From positions 5,102,893 through 5,166,892 of the forward strand of contig NC_014623.1 in the NCBI RefSeq assembly GCF_000165485.1: a stretch of DNA of 64,000 bases, given 5' to 3'. This DNA comes from Stigmatella aurantiaca DW4/3-1. Lineage in GTDB: Bacteria; Myxococcota; Myxococcia; Myxococcales; Myxococcaceae. A program made the position numbers and the translations under genes. Below are positions 9,129 through 18,498 of this stretch, piece after piece. Positions within the stretch are counted from its first letter, which is position 1, and each line of letters opens with the position of its first letter. The notes under the pieces are model-generated. The model was not told where the DNA came from. It saw only the letters and a program-made list of their open reading frames with translations, and searched no databases.

Positions 9129-9594
9129 GTGAGCCGCCGCCTTGTTGCATTGTACTTGGGTACGTATACCTCCCCGAGGAGTCCGCTTCCGAGGAAGCTC
9201 GAATGGCTTGTCGGCGGGGGCGAGATGGCCGCTCTCATCGCGTCACTCGACTGGTCGCGCCCTCCGCTGGGCCCCATCGAGGACTGGCCGCAGAGCCTTC
9301 GCACGACCGTGAGCCTCTGCCTGGCGTCGAACTTCCCCATCAACATCATCTGGGGCGACGGTCACAATCAGATCTACAACGCGGGCTACCGCGTGGCCTG
9401 TGGTGCGGTGCACCCGCGCGCGATGGGGGAAAGCTACCGGGTCACCGCAGCCGTCTCCCGACGTCCTCCTTCTGGACCTGATGATGCCCGGGAAAGACGG
9501 TTTTCAGTTCCGCACCGAGCAACGGGCCGACGCGCGCTTTGCCCACATCCCCGTGGTGATCATGAGCGCCGAGCCCCAGCTCGACAGCTGTCCA
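9129..9594 (+). pseudogene. Remnant of a hybrid sensor histidine kinase (PAS fused out of frame to receiver)
   Basis: Frame one (from about 9129) encodes a PAS-type N terminus found in many hybrid kinases: GEMAALIASLDWSRPPLGP, then DWPQSLRTTVSLCLASNFP and WGDGHNQIYNAGYR, ending near GESYRV at about 9450. Sequence then continues in a second frame with PDVLLLDLMMPGKDGF and HIPVVIMSAEPQLD, the middle of a receiver domain including the phospho-acceptor Asp. The kinase core (H-box, ATPase), the receiver N terminus and its C-terminal Lys region are all missing. The natural gene would be several kilobases. The fragment stops exactly at the 3' end of the NRPS gene, so it marks a deletion or insertion boundary. 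Confidence 0.75.
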
Positions 9595-12500
9595 TCACTC
9601 GCGAGAGGGGCCCTTGAGGCGTTGACGTTGGCGCTTCATGCTTTCGAGTTGGCGCTTCGCACGGTCCTGAGCCGCTTCGAGCGGGGCCTGATCCAGTACG
9701 TTTTTCTCCCGGAAGTACCGCGCGAGCGCGCCAACAGAAGGGTGTTCCAGCAACTTGAGCAGGGGCAGCTCCAAACCGAGCCGCTCCCGGAGCTGGGTAT
9801 GGACTTGGACCATCAGCAGCGAGTGGCCTCCCAGATCAAAGAAGTTGTCCTGCACGCCCACTTGCTCGATGCGCAGGACGTCCTGCCAGATCTTCGCGAT
9901 CTGCTGTTCGAGCTGGCCTTGAGGGGCGACGAACTCCGTACGGGTACCCCGGGCCGCAGACGGTGCGGGAAGCGCCTTTCTGTCCACCTTGCCGTTGGGC
10001 GTGAGGGGCAACGCTTGGAGATCGACGAAGGTCGAAGGCACCATGTATTCCGGGAGCCGCTGGCGCAGGTGCTCCCTCAACGCGTCGGCCGCCGGGACAA
10101 GTCCTGGCCGCGGAACCACGTATGCGATCAGCCGTTGATCTCCCGGATTGTCCTCCCGGACCAGCACCACGGCCTGGGAGACCGAGGGGTGTTCGTCGAG
10201 CACCGCTTCGATCTCACCGGCTTCGATACGGAAGCCGCGGATCTTGAGCTGGTAGTCCACCCGGCCGAGGAACTCGGCCCGGCCGTTGGCCAGCCAGCGA
10301 GCCCGGTCCCCCGTCCGGTAAAGCCGGGCCCCCGGGACCGGGCTGAAGGGATCTGGCACGAACCGCTCAGCGGTCAGATCGGGCCTCGCCAGATACCCGC
10401 GCACCACGCCCTCTCCGCCGATATACAGCTCGCCCGCGACGCCGGCCGGGACAGGGTGGTCCTGCGGGTCCAGCACGTAGAGTTGCGTGTGGGCGATGGG
10501 GGTCCCAATGGGCACGACCGGTCCGGCATGTGCCTGCCGCGCTGGGTGCGTGGAGGACCAGATGGTCGTCTCCGTGGGGCCATACATGTTCAGCACTTCG
10601 CCGGAAGACACTGCCTCGTTCAGGGACTCCGCGAGCAGAGAAGGCAGTGCCTCTCCCCCCACGAGCAATTTCTCCAGCGTGCCGATGGCGCTCCGGGAGG
10701 CCTCGTCCGCCAGCAGTGTTCGTGCGTAGGACGGAGTGCATTGCAGGTGAGTAATCCCGTGACGGTGGATCTGCTCTGCCACCGTGGGGCGCTCGCCGAG
10801 GTGCTCATCCCGCTCGCTCAACCGTCTCAGCTCGTCCAAGTAGGGGAGACTCTCCAGCACCTGCTCCGTCGCGATGCCGAAATCAATCAGGGCGCCAATC
10901 TCGTCGACCCCCACGCTTCGCAGCCGGGCCACCTTTTCTCGCAGCTCACGGGGCGTGCCGAACAGGCCGCTGGTCTCGAAGTAACGCTCGAATGCGTGTC
11001 CCACCAACCGGTCCATCTCTTCCGGCGTGGCCGACTGAATGTCGACCCCCAGCGAACGCCCCAGGCCCCGCATCAGGTCCAGAGAGCTCTTCAGGTACTG
11101 GCGGAAGGGTTTCTCCACCCTCGCCCGGACCCGCCTGGGATCGGCGTCCACGTAGGTGTGGAGCATGAGGGTGATGTGCCCCTCGCCCGGATGTCCAGCC
11201 TCGCGCCATGCTTCCCGATAGAGGGCGATGTGGCGCTCGAGGTCCTCCATCGTCTGACCCAGGAGGTGGGTGAGCAGCCTGGCCCCCAGCCGCCCTGCGG
11301 CGCGGAACGTCTCCGGATTGCCGGCCGCCGTTAGCCAGAAGGGAAGCTCCGGTTGGATGGGACGCGGGCGGATCTGCACCGTCACGGATTGGCCCACGCC
11401 GTTGAGGAAGCTCTGAGGTTCTCCTCGCCAGAGCCTGCGGATGGTGTCGATGCCCTCCATCATGTGTTCCCGGCGCTTCTCGTATTGATGCGGGGCAAAG
11501 ATGAAGTCGTCTGCATGCCAGCCCGAGGCGAAGCTGATCCCCAGGCGCCCCTTGGAAAGGTTGTCGACCAGTGCCCATTCCTCGGCGACCCGCACGGGGT
11601 GGTGGAGGGGAGACACCACGCTCCCCGCGCGGATTCCCACCCGCTTCGTCACCGCGGCGATGGCCGCTCCCGTCACTGCGGGGTTGGGGTAGAGGCCACC
11701 GAAGGCGTGGAAGTGACGCTCGGGGGTCCACACCGCGGCAAAGCCATGCTCATCGGCGAAGCGAGCCCCCTCCAGCAAGAGTTGGTAACGGTCTGTCCCC
11801 AACTGCTCGGAGTCATCGGCGAAATAGAAGAGGCTGAACTCCATGGGGCGCGCGTGGGACCGCGGAGAGCGACGCGCGGGGAGCTGCCGGACGCCCTCTT
11901 CACCTTGGAGAACGACCTTGAAACCGCGAGCGAGCGTCCACAACAGTTCCAGGACGGAGATGTCAAAGGAGATGCTCGTGAGTGCCAGCCAGGTCCCAGG
12001 CCGAGGCCCCCCCAGTCTCTGATCCATGGCCGTGAAGAAGCGGGCAACGGTGGCGTGAGGCACCATGACGCCCTTGGGACGGCCGGTGGAACCCGAGGTG
12101 TAGATGACGTAGGCGAGATCCTCCGGCTGGGAGCTGGAAGGAGGGGCGGTGTCGCTGCCTGAGGCAAAGGGGCCGGGGGTGTCCAGCACCACCGTTCGAG
12201 CGGCCCCGGGCAGGGTGCCTTCCAGGTGGCGTTGGGTGAGCAGCACGGATGCTCCCGAATCCGCGAGCATGAAGGTCAGCCGCTCCCGCGGATAGTCCGG
12301 ATCCAGCGGCAGGTAGGCCGCGCCGGCCTTGAGAATGCCGAGCATGCCCACCACCATCTCCAGCGAGCGCTCCACACACAGGCCCACGGGGGCGCCAGGG
12401 CTCACGCCCAGCGAGCGCAGGTGCCAGGCGAGGCGGTTGGCGCGCCGCTCCAGTTCTTCATAGGAGAGGGTGTGCCCCTCGAACGCCACGGCGGTGGCCT

Positions 12501-15500
12501 GTGGGGTGAGCGCGGCCTGGGACGCGATTTGCTCGTGGATGCAGGTGGCTGGAATGAGGGGGGGGAGGGAGGAGAGCGCATTCCACTCCACCAGCAGGGA
12601 GTGCCGTTCCTGGGAGGTCAGCAGAGGAAGATCGCGGATGGGCTGGTGGGGATGGGAGGCCGCGCCCCGCAGGAATTGCTCAAAGTGCCCAGCCAGCCGG
12701 TCCATGGTGGCGGCCTCGAAGAGATCCGTCCGGTACTCGATGGCGCCTGCCAGCCCGCGAGGCGTCTCCACCAGGGACAGGGAGATGTCGAACTTGGCGG
12801 TCCCCTCCACCGCACCGTCAGGCACGGGCAGTTCGGGTTGCCACTCCATGCCGGGCACGTCCATGCCCAGCGGAGGAAGGTTCTCCATCAAGAGGCAGGT
12901 CTGGAAGAGCGGGTTGTCGGCGCTGCGAGGGACCCGGGCCGCATCCACCACCTCTTCAAAGGGAAGCGCCGAGTGGGCGAGCGCCTCGTGGAAGGTTTCA
13001 CGCATTCGCGCCAGCATGGTCCGGAAGGTGGGAGTGCCGGAGACGTCGCAGCGCAGCACGAGGGTATGGGCGAAGAAGCCCACCACCTCTCTCACTTCGG
13101 GCTTGTCACGGTGGGCGGTGACCGTTCCCAGGCCGAAGTCCTCCTGGCCCGTGTAGCGGTTCAGGAGCGAAGCCCAGGCGGCGGCCAGGACCACGAAGAG
13201 GGTACACCCTTCTTGGCGCCCCAGGGCCTTGAGGTTCTCCACCAAGTCCAGGGGCAGGGTGAGGTGGTGCAGGGCACCTTGGAAGGATGGCTCGCGGGGA
13301 CGGGTCTTGTCGGTGAGGAGTTCCAGCCGGGGAATGCCTCCGAGTTTGCGCGCCCACCAGTCGCGTTGGCCGTCCAGCAACGGGCGCAGGCTGCGTTGCC
13401 ACTGAGCCCAGTCGCCGTATTGCACCACGGCGGGGGGGGGCACAGGAGGGCCGCCGAGTGCGGCGCGGTACAGGCGGGCCAGCTCCTGGGCCAGCACGCC
13501 AATGGACCAGCCATCGGTGACGATGTGGTGCTGGGTCATCAGCAGCAGGTGCTCCTGGCTTGCGAGCTTTACCAGGCAGGCCCGCATCAGCGGGCCCTGG
13601 GACAGATCGAAAGGCTGGCGGGCGTGCTCTTGTGCCCGCTGCTCCAGCGCCGCGGGGCGCTCCGCTTCGGGCAGCGCGCTCAGATCGATCCAGGGCAGCT
13701 CCAGCGAAACCTTGGGTTGAAGGATGAGCCGGGGTTGTCCCTCCACTTCCGGAAAGGTGGCCCTCAGTCCAGCATGGCGTTCTGGAAGGGCCCTCAGGGC
13801 ATGTTGGAGCGCGGTCACGTCCAACGCGCCCGTCATCCGCAAGCGGAAGTGGATGTTGTAGAGGGACCGGCCGGGGGCGATTCGATCCAGGAACCAGAGC
13901 CGGAACTGTCCCGAAGACAGGGGGGGCGCTGCACCGCCCAGCCCGGAGGTGAGCGGGGGGGCGGCGAGAGCGCCTTCCAGGGGGGCGCCTTGCCACGCCT
14001 GGCGAAGGTGGAAGGCGGCATCCTGGAGCGTGGGGTGTTGCCAGAGAAAGGTGGTGGGCAGTGCGAAGCCCAGTTCCGATTCCAGCTGGGCCTGCAACTC
14101 CATGCTCAGCAGGGAGTCCAGGCCCAGCGCTGCCAGTTCTTTCTCGGGACGAAGCGCTGCCGCATCCACTCGCAGCAACTGGGCGACCTTCACGAGCAGG
14201 ATGCGTTCCAGCAAGGCCTGCCGGTCCTCCGTGGGCGCTGATTCCAGGGCCTGCTTGAGAGAAACGGCGGGGGCTTCAAAAGCAGCGGGTGGCTCTTGGG
14301 CCACCGAGGATTCCAACACCTCGAGCGAACCCGAAAGAAAGCCGTCACGGCAGGCGTGGCGTTGGATCTTCCCGCTGGAGGTCTTGGGGATGCTGCGAGG
14401 TTGAAGCAACACGACCGCATGCGCGTGCACCAGGTGTTCCTCGGCGATGGCTTGGCGGATCGCATCCACCACGGTGGCCATGTCCAGGCCCTCACGCGTA
14501 TCCGCCTCGGCGGCCACCACCAGGCGCTCTTCGCCCTCGACCTCCACGGGGAAGGCCGCGCAGCAGCCCGCGCGCACGCTTCGGTGCGAGCGCTCCACGG
14601 TGAGTTCAAGGTCCTGGGGGTAGAGGTTCCGGCCTCGGATGATGAGCAGATCCTTGCGCCGCCCCGTGACGAACAGTTCCCCACTGGCCGATAGGAAACC
14701 CAGATCTCCCGTCCGGAGAAAGGGTCCCTCTCCTCCCGCAGTGCGTGCCGCGAAAGCGTGTTCTGTCTCCTCAGGCCGGTTCCAGTAGCCTTGGGCCACA
14801 CTCGGACCGGACAGCCAGATCTCTCCCACCTCATCCACGCGGCGCGGCTCGCGTGTCTCGGGATTCACGATGAGCAGCCGTTGATCCGGAGCGCCTCGTC
14901 CAGAAGAGACCAACGTCCGGCCTTCCGCCTGTGCGCCGGAAACGTCCTCGACGGCCTGCCGCTCGAGCGAAGCCGGCGACACCCGGCGGTGCACGTAGGA
15001 TTGACCCTTGCGACCGCCGCTGGCGATGAGGGTTGCCTCCGCCAAGCCATAGCAAGCGTAGAGGGCCTCGCGCCGGAAGCCACACGGCGCGAACGTTTCC
15101 GCGAAACGCTCGAAGGTCTCCTGACGGATGGGCTCGGCCCCATTGAAGGCCAGATCCCAGGAACTCAAATCCAGCCGGGCCTTGTTCTCGTCCGTGGCTT
15201 TCCTCACGCACAGGTCGTACGCGAAGTTGGGGGCACCGCTGGTGGTGGCCCGGAATTGGGAAATGGCCTCCAGCCAGCGCATGGGCCGCTGAAGGAACGA
15301 GAGCGGGGACATGAGCGTGCACGGAAAGCCCAAGGTCAAGGGTTGAAGCACCTTGCCGATGAGCCCCATGTCATGAAAGAGCGGCAGCCAGCCCAGGGCC
15401 GAGCTGCGCTCAGGGTCATGCCCGAAGCTGCGGGCGATGAAGGCCTCGTTGTGGAGGATGTTGGCGTGAGTCACCATCACCCCCTTGGGGGTGCCCGTGG

Positions 15501-16041
15501 AGCCGGAGGTGTACTGGAGGAAGGCCAGCGAGGTTCCCGACAGTGCCGGTGGTTTCCAGGCCTGTGCCAGCTCCTCTGGGAGCGTGTCGGTGGCCAGCCA
15601 CCGCAGGGCGCCCAGCTCTGGAGCCTGGGGAAGCATGAACTCGGCCATGTCGCGGATGGCGGACGTGGTCAGCACGTAACTGGCGCCACTGTCCTGGGCG
15701 ATGGCCCGCAGCCGCGGCAAGGTGCGCTCCATCCGGGAGGGATCGGGCGGGTAGGTGGGCACGGCCACCGCGCCACCGTAGAGACACCCCATGAATCCGG
15801 CGATGAAGTCCATGCCAGGGGGATAGAGCAGCAACGCCTGCTTGCCCGAGGCGCCCTCCTCGCGGAGCAGGGTGCCCAGGGCCCGGGCATGCTTCTCTAG
15901 CCTTGCGTAGCTCCACTCATCGATAGGCCCATCCACGTCTCCTGTTTCCAGGTAACGGTAGAGCAGGGTGTTCCCATGCTGCTCGGTGCGAAGGCGCAGG
16001 ACGTCTACCAGGGTGGTGAGCTGCTCGAGGGACGGGGACAT
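9595..16041 (-). CDS. NRPS: FAAL-ACP-C-A(glycine, with embedded flavin monooxygenase)-PCP
   Basis: A 2148-residue synthetase. The FAAL domain (about 1-590; YTSGSTGTPKGVMVTH, GWLPLFHDMGLIG) activates a fatty acid and loads the carrier domain (about 605-685, LGLDSLLSMEL). The condensation domain (about 700-1120) has an intact HHIVTDG. The A domain starts near 1150, with A3 YTSGSTGRPKG and A4 SFDISVLELLW. A luciferase-like monooxygenase of about 340 residues (from MEFSLFYFADD to about 1740) is inserted there, and the A domain resumes to A5 (NMYGPTETT) and A10 (PNGKVDRKAL). A final PCP carries DLGGHSLL. Pocket residues aligned by eye to GrsA read D-I-L-Q-L-G-M-I-W-K, a glycine-type code. No thioesterase is fused. 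The gene is last in the operon, four bases after the acylase stop. Embedded oxygenases in glycine A domains are known in myxothiazol (MtaG) and melithiazol (MelG). Confidence 0.92.
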   Translation of the reverse strand: MSPSLEQLTTLVDVLRLRTEQHGNTLLYRYLETGDVDGPIDEWSYARLEKHARALGTLLREEGASGKQALLLYPPGMDFIAGFMGCLYGGAVAVPTYPPDPSRMERTLPRLRAIAQDSGASYVLTTSAIRDMAEFMLPQAPELGALRWLATDTLPEELAQAWKPPALSGTSLAFLQYTSGSTGTPKGVMVTHANILHNEAFIARSFGHDPERSSALGWLPLFHDMGLIGKVLQPLTLGFPCTLMSPLSFLQRPMRWLEAISQFRATTSGAPNFAYDLCVRKATDENKARLDLSSWDLAFNGAEPIRQETFERFAETFAPCGFRREALYACYGLAEATLIASGGRKGQSYVHRRVSPASLERQAVEDVSGAQAEGRTLVSSGRGAPDQRLLIVNPETREPRRVDEVGEIWLSGPSVAQGYWNRPEETEHAFAARTAGGEGPFLRTGDLGFLSASGELFVTGRRKDLLIIRGRNLYPQDLELTVERSHRSVRAGCCAAFPVEVEGEERLVVAAEADTREGLDMATVVDAIRQAIAEEHLVHAHAVVLLQPRSIPKTSSGKIQRHACRDGFLSGSLEVLESSVAQEPPAAFEAPAVSLKQALESAPTEDRQALLERILLVKVAQLLRVDAAALRPEKELAALGLDSLLSMELQAQLESELGFALPTTFLWQHPTLQDAAFHLRQAWQGAPLEGALAAPPLTSGLGGAAPPLSSGQFRLWFLDRIAPGRSLYNIHFRLRMTGALDVTALQHALRALPERHAGLRATFPEVEGQPRLILQPKVSLELPWIDLSALPEAERPAALEQRAQEHARQPFDLSQGPLMRACLVKLASQEHLLLMTQHHIVTDGWSIGVLAQELARLYRAALGGPPVPPPAVVQYGDWAQWQRSLRPLLDGQRDWWARKLGGIPRLELLTDKTRPREPSFQGALHHLTLPLDLVENLKALGRQEGCTLFVVLAAAWASLLNRYTGQEDFGLGTVTAHRDKPEVREVVGFFAHTLVLRCDVSGTPTFRTMLARMRETFHEALAHSALPFEEVVDAARVPRSADNPLFQTCLLMENLPPLGMDVPGMEWQPELPVPDGAVEGTAKFDISLSLVETPRGLAGAIEYRTDLFEAATMDRLAGHFEQFLRGAASHPHQPIRDLPLLTSQERHSLLVEWNALSSLPPLIPATCIHEQIASQAALTPQATAVAFEGHTLSYEELERRANRLAWHLRSLGVSPGAPVGLCVERSLEMVVGMLGILKAGAAYLPLDPDYPRERLTFMLADSGASVLLTQRHLEGTLPGAARTVVLDTPGPFASGSDTAPPSSSQPEDLAYVIYTSGSTGRPKGVMVPHATVARFFTAMDQRLGGPRPGTWLALTSISFDISVLELLWTLARGFKVVLQGEEGVRQLPARRSPRSHARPMEFSLFYFADDSEQLGTDRYQLLLEGARFADEHGFAAVWTPERHFHAFGGLYPNPAVTGAAIAAVTKRVGIRAGSVVSPLHHPVRVAEEWALVDNLSKGRLGISFASGWHADDFIFAPHQYEKRREHMMEGIDTIRRLWRGEPQSFLNGVGQSVTVQIRPRPIQPELPFWLTAAGNPETFRAAGRLGARLLTHLLGQTMEDLERHIALYREAWREAGHPGEGHITLMLHTYVDADPRRVRARVEKPFRQYLKSSLDLMRGLGRSLGVDIQSATPEEMDRLVGHAFERYFETSGLFGTPRELREKVARLRSVGVDEIGALIDFGIATEQVLESLPYLDELRRLSERDEHLGERPTVAEQIHRHGITHLQCTPSYARTLLADEASRSAIGTLEKLLVGGEALPSLLAESLNEAVSSGEVLNMYGPTETTIWSSTHPARQAHAGPVVPIGTPIAHTQLYVLDPQDHPVPAGVAGELYIGGEGVVRGYLARPDLTAERFVPDPFSPVPGARLYRTGDRARWLANGRAEFLGRVDYQLKIRGFRIEAGEIEAVLDEHPSVSQAVVLVREDNPGDQRLIAYVVPRPGLVPAADALREHLRQRLPEYMVPSTFVDLQALPLTPNGKVDRKALPAPSAARGTRTEFVAPQGQLEQQIAKIWQDVLRIEQVGVQDNFFDLGGHSLLMVQVHTQLRERLGLELPLLKLLEHPSVGALARYFREKNVLDQAPLEAAQDRAKRQLESMKRQRQRLKGPSRE

Positions 16042-16045
16042 GAGG

Positions 16046-18466
16046 TCAGTCCTGGGTGAGGAAGAGGGGGCTGCCGCCCTGCTCGGAGGCGATCTCCTGA
16101 GGGGAGAAGGCGACAGGTCTCCACTCCAGGGCGGAGTAGAGGGGAAGCTGGTCCCGGAAGCCGGGAGACGCCGGGTTGCCAGTCTCTCCGTAGGTGAGCA
16201 AGGCCCGCGCTCGCACGCCCTCGTCGAGGAACTCCAAGGCCAGCACGAAGCTGGAGCCGCTGTTGATGACGTAGCCGTCTGCCGTCAAGGCCGTGCGGCT
16301 GTTGAGGACGGTGCCACGGGGCGTGGGGGGCTCCGTGGAGGAGTTGAGCGAGTTGTTGTAATTGACGAGGTTGAGGACGCCGTCCTGCTCGAGGCCGCCG
16401 CTCAGCGGGATGCGCTGGCTCAGGCGAGGGGCGAACTGGACCTGGCCCAGGGGGGTTTCGACGGCGATGCCTGCCCGCTGAAGAGTCAGCACGGCGGAGG
16501 CAAGTGCGTTGAGCACGGGATCCGGGTCCGAGGCGGGGGCGGGCACCAGCGTGGACGGCGTGGAGACGGGAGCGGTCGCCGAGAAAGGCGTGGAGAACAG
16601 GGGGCCCGCACTGGTGAGGGCCGTGGAGGGGAACCCCGCGATGAACTCTCGCCAGACGGCAGGCCCTGCGAGTCCGGCATCGAAGCGGCCGTCCCATGAA
16701 GCCAGAACCGCGCAAGCTTGGGCGAGCGCCACTTTCTGGCCCTGGACGGTGCCCTCGGGATGGAGCTGGCACCGCTGAACCACGGACTCGCGCAGCATCT
16801 CGGCGGTGAAGCTGCGGTTACTGAAAACGGCGGTCTGGAGCTCCTCGAGGGTGAAGCGGCCATCGGCGCCCGAGGCGCCTCCCTCCCGGACCTCCTCCAG
16901 CATGTGTGCGTTCATGCGCGTACGCACCGAGCGGGCTGTCCGTTCAGCCCCCTGAAGTGGGGAGAAACCTTCCAGCACCGCGGAAGGATGCGGAAGCCAA
17001 TGGCTGTCGTTGCTGTTGAAGACGACGTCGCGGCGGCCGAGCCGGGGGGCCATGGCCGGGGAAGTCAGGCCCGGAATGCGTGCACCCTGCGCGGGAACCC
17101 ACTCGTCGCGCGAGGTGCTGCCGTCGAGCAGGATCAGGCCGGAGCGCAGCAGCGTTGCCTGGAGCGAGCTGGCGTCACTCAGGCCCTTCTGCCAGTTCAA
17201 GAGCGTGGCGGTGCCAACGTTGGCCGTGGCGGCGGCGTCCGTGTACCAGACATTGCCGTCACGGTCCGAGGCCATGGTATGAACCCAAGGAATTCCTTGA
17301 ACGGTGTCGAAGACGTCCTGGAACTCCTTCATGCTGCGGGCTGTGTTCATGCCCAGGAACTGGGCAATCAACGTCTCGTTGTAGAAGTTGGCATCGCGGA
17401 AAGTGAAGGCTTGGTCCGCTGTCCAACCCGCGCCAGGAAGGGAGATGATGGGTCCGTAATGGCTGCTGTAATAGGTGCGGGTCACGGACTGGAGCGAGCC
17501 ATCCGCCTGAAGCACTTGGATGGACAGGGTGCTTGAGCTCATCTGCCGCTCCGTCCCATCGAAGAGGTAGGAGGTCGGCTTTCCCGGAACCAGTTTCAAG
17601 ACATAGGCGGTCAGCCGGGCGCCGGCGCTGGACACGGTGTGGGTCCAGGCCACGTTCTGATTGAAGCCAATGAGCACGCCGGGAACTCCCAACAGGCTGG
17701 CGCCGTAGACGTCCAGTTGGCCGGGCACGGTGAGGTGGCTCTCCCAGAGGCGCAGCTCCCCGTCCCAGGGAAAGTGAGGATTGGCCAGCAACATGCCCCG
17801 GCCTCCCGCGGTCCGTTCTGCCCCCAGGGCCCAGCCGTTGCTTCCCAAGCTGGCCGGAGGCGCCTCCACGAAGGGCGATTCCACGGGCTCCCACTGAATG
17901 CCCTGCGCTGTGGGAGGCTGCGCCGCGGCGATCGCTCCCAGCAGCCGCCCACTGCCGAACTGCATGGCGAGCGAGCGATGATAGGCCATCAGGTCCACGA
18001 GAGAGAGGGGGCCCAGCCAGGGCTGTTTCGCGCAGGGCAGCCCCTCGGCCTCGGGCTCGCTCAGAAAACGGTTGAAGCCCGTGACGAAGCCGCCCATGAG
18101 TTCCTGCACTGCGGCCGGCTGGCGGTAGATCGAGGCTTGGGCCAGCTCCACCAGCCCCAGGGCCCGGTAGGCAAAGTCGGAGGAGACATAGGCATCGTTC
18201 AGTCCCGGGCCGTGGTAGCGGGCGCGTTCACCGCGCACCTTGATGATCTGATCCACCAAGGTGCAGGCATGGTCCCGCGCGAGCGCGTAGCCCTGGCCAA
18301 AGCCCGCGCCTCTCAGATTCTTGGCCTGGATATGTGGGATGCCGTACGGGGTGTAACGGATCTCGGCCTCGTACCGATGGGCGGAGGGTTCGAGGAACGA
18401 ATCCTCCTCACCGCATCCCGCGAGAGCGATCACTGCGGCCAGTGTCAGGGCTGAAAGACGGTTCAA
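16046..18466 (-). CDS. Penicillin-acylase-family N-terminal nucleophile hydrolase, lipoprotein
   Basis: An 806-residue Ntn-hydrolase precursor of the penicillin G acylase / AHL acylase / PvdQ family, which cleave amide-linked acyl groups after self-cleavage into two chains. The signal peptide ends in the lipobox L-A-G-C18, so the enzyme is predicted to be exported and lipid anchored. The start of the mature beta chain is the motif G-S209-N-G-W-A-L-G, the usual nucleophile context. Further family features are the ANPHFPWDGELRLWE and SHYGPII stretches. The start is TTG at 18466, five bases after GGGAG; the upstream gene ends 32 bases away. Lying inside an operon with a FAAL-loaded NRPS, it may remove a fatty acyl group from the exported product, act as self-protection, or degrade a signal. 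These roles are inference. Confidence 0.88.
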   Translation of the reverse strand: MNRLSALTLAAVIALAGCGEEDSFLEPSAHRYEAEIRYTPYGIPHIQAKNLRGAGFGQGYALARDHACTLVDQIIKVRGERARYHGPGLNDAYVSSDFAYRALGLVELAQASIYRQPAAVQELMGGFVTGFNRFLSEPEAEGLPCAKQPWLGPLSLVDLMAYHRSLAMQFGSGRLLGAIAAAQPPTAQGIQWEPVESPFVEAPPASLGSNGWALGAERTAGGRGMLLANPHFPWDGELRLWESHLTVPGQLDVYGASLLGVPGVLIGFNQNVAWTHTVSSAGARLTAYVLKLVPGKPTSYLFDGTERQMSSSTLSIQVLQADGSLQSVTRTYYSSHYGPIISLPGAGWTADQAFTFRDANFYNETLIAQFLGMNTARSMKEFQDVFDTVQGIPWVHTMASDRDGNVWYTDAAATANVGTATLLNWQKGLSDASSLQATLLRSGLILLDGSTSRDEWVPAQGARIPGLTSPAMAPRLGRRDVVFNSNDSHWLPHPSAVLEGFSPLQGAERTARSVRTRMNAHMLEEVREGGASGADGRFTLEELQTAVFSNRSFTAEMLRESVVQRCQLHPEGTVQGQKVALAQACAVLASWDGRFDAGLAGPAVWREFIAGFPSTALTSAGPLFSTPFSATAPVSTPSTLVPAPASDPDPVLNALASAVLTLQRAGIAVETPLGQVQFAPRLSQRIPLSGGLEQDGVLNLVNYNNSLNSSTEPPTPRGTVLNSRTALTADGYVINSGSSFVLALEFLDEGVRARALLTYGETGNPASPGFRDQLPLYSALEWRPVAFSPQEIASEQGGSPLFLTQD

Positions 18467-18498
18467 GAGAGCTCCCAGGATTCTTTCGGACGGCCAGC

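Noticed and set aside
9600-11334. Plus-strand open frame running from the receiver remnant into the NRPS gene
   Set aside because: Only its first 60 or so codons are receiver sequence; the rest is antisense to NRPS A-PCP domains and has no recognisable protein features.
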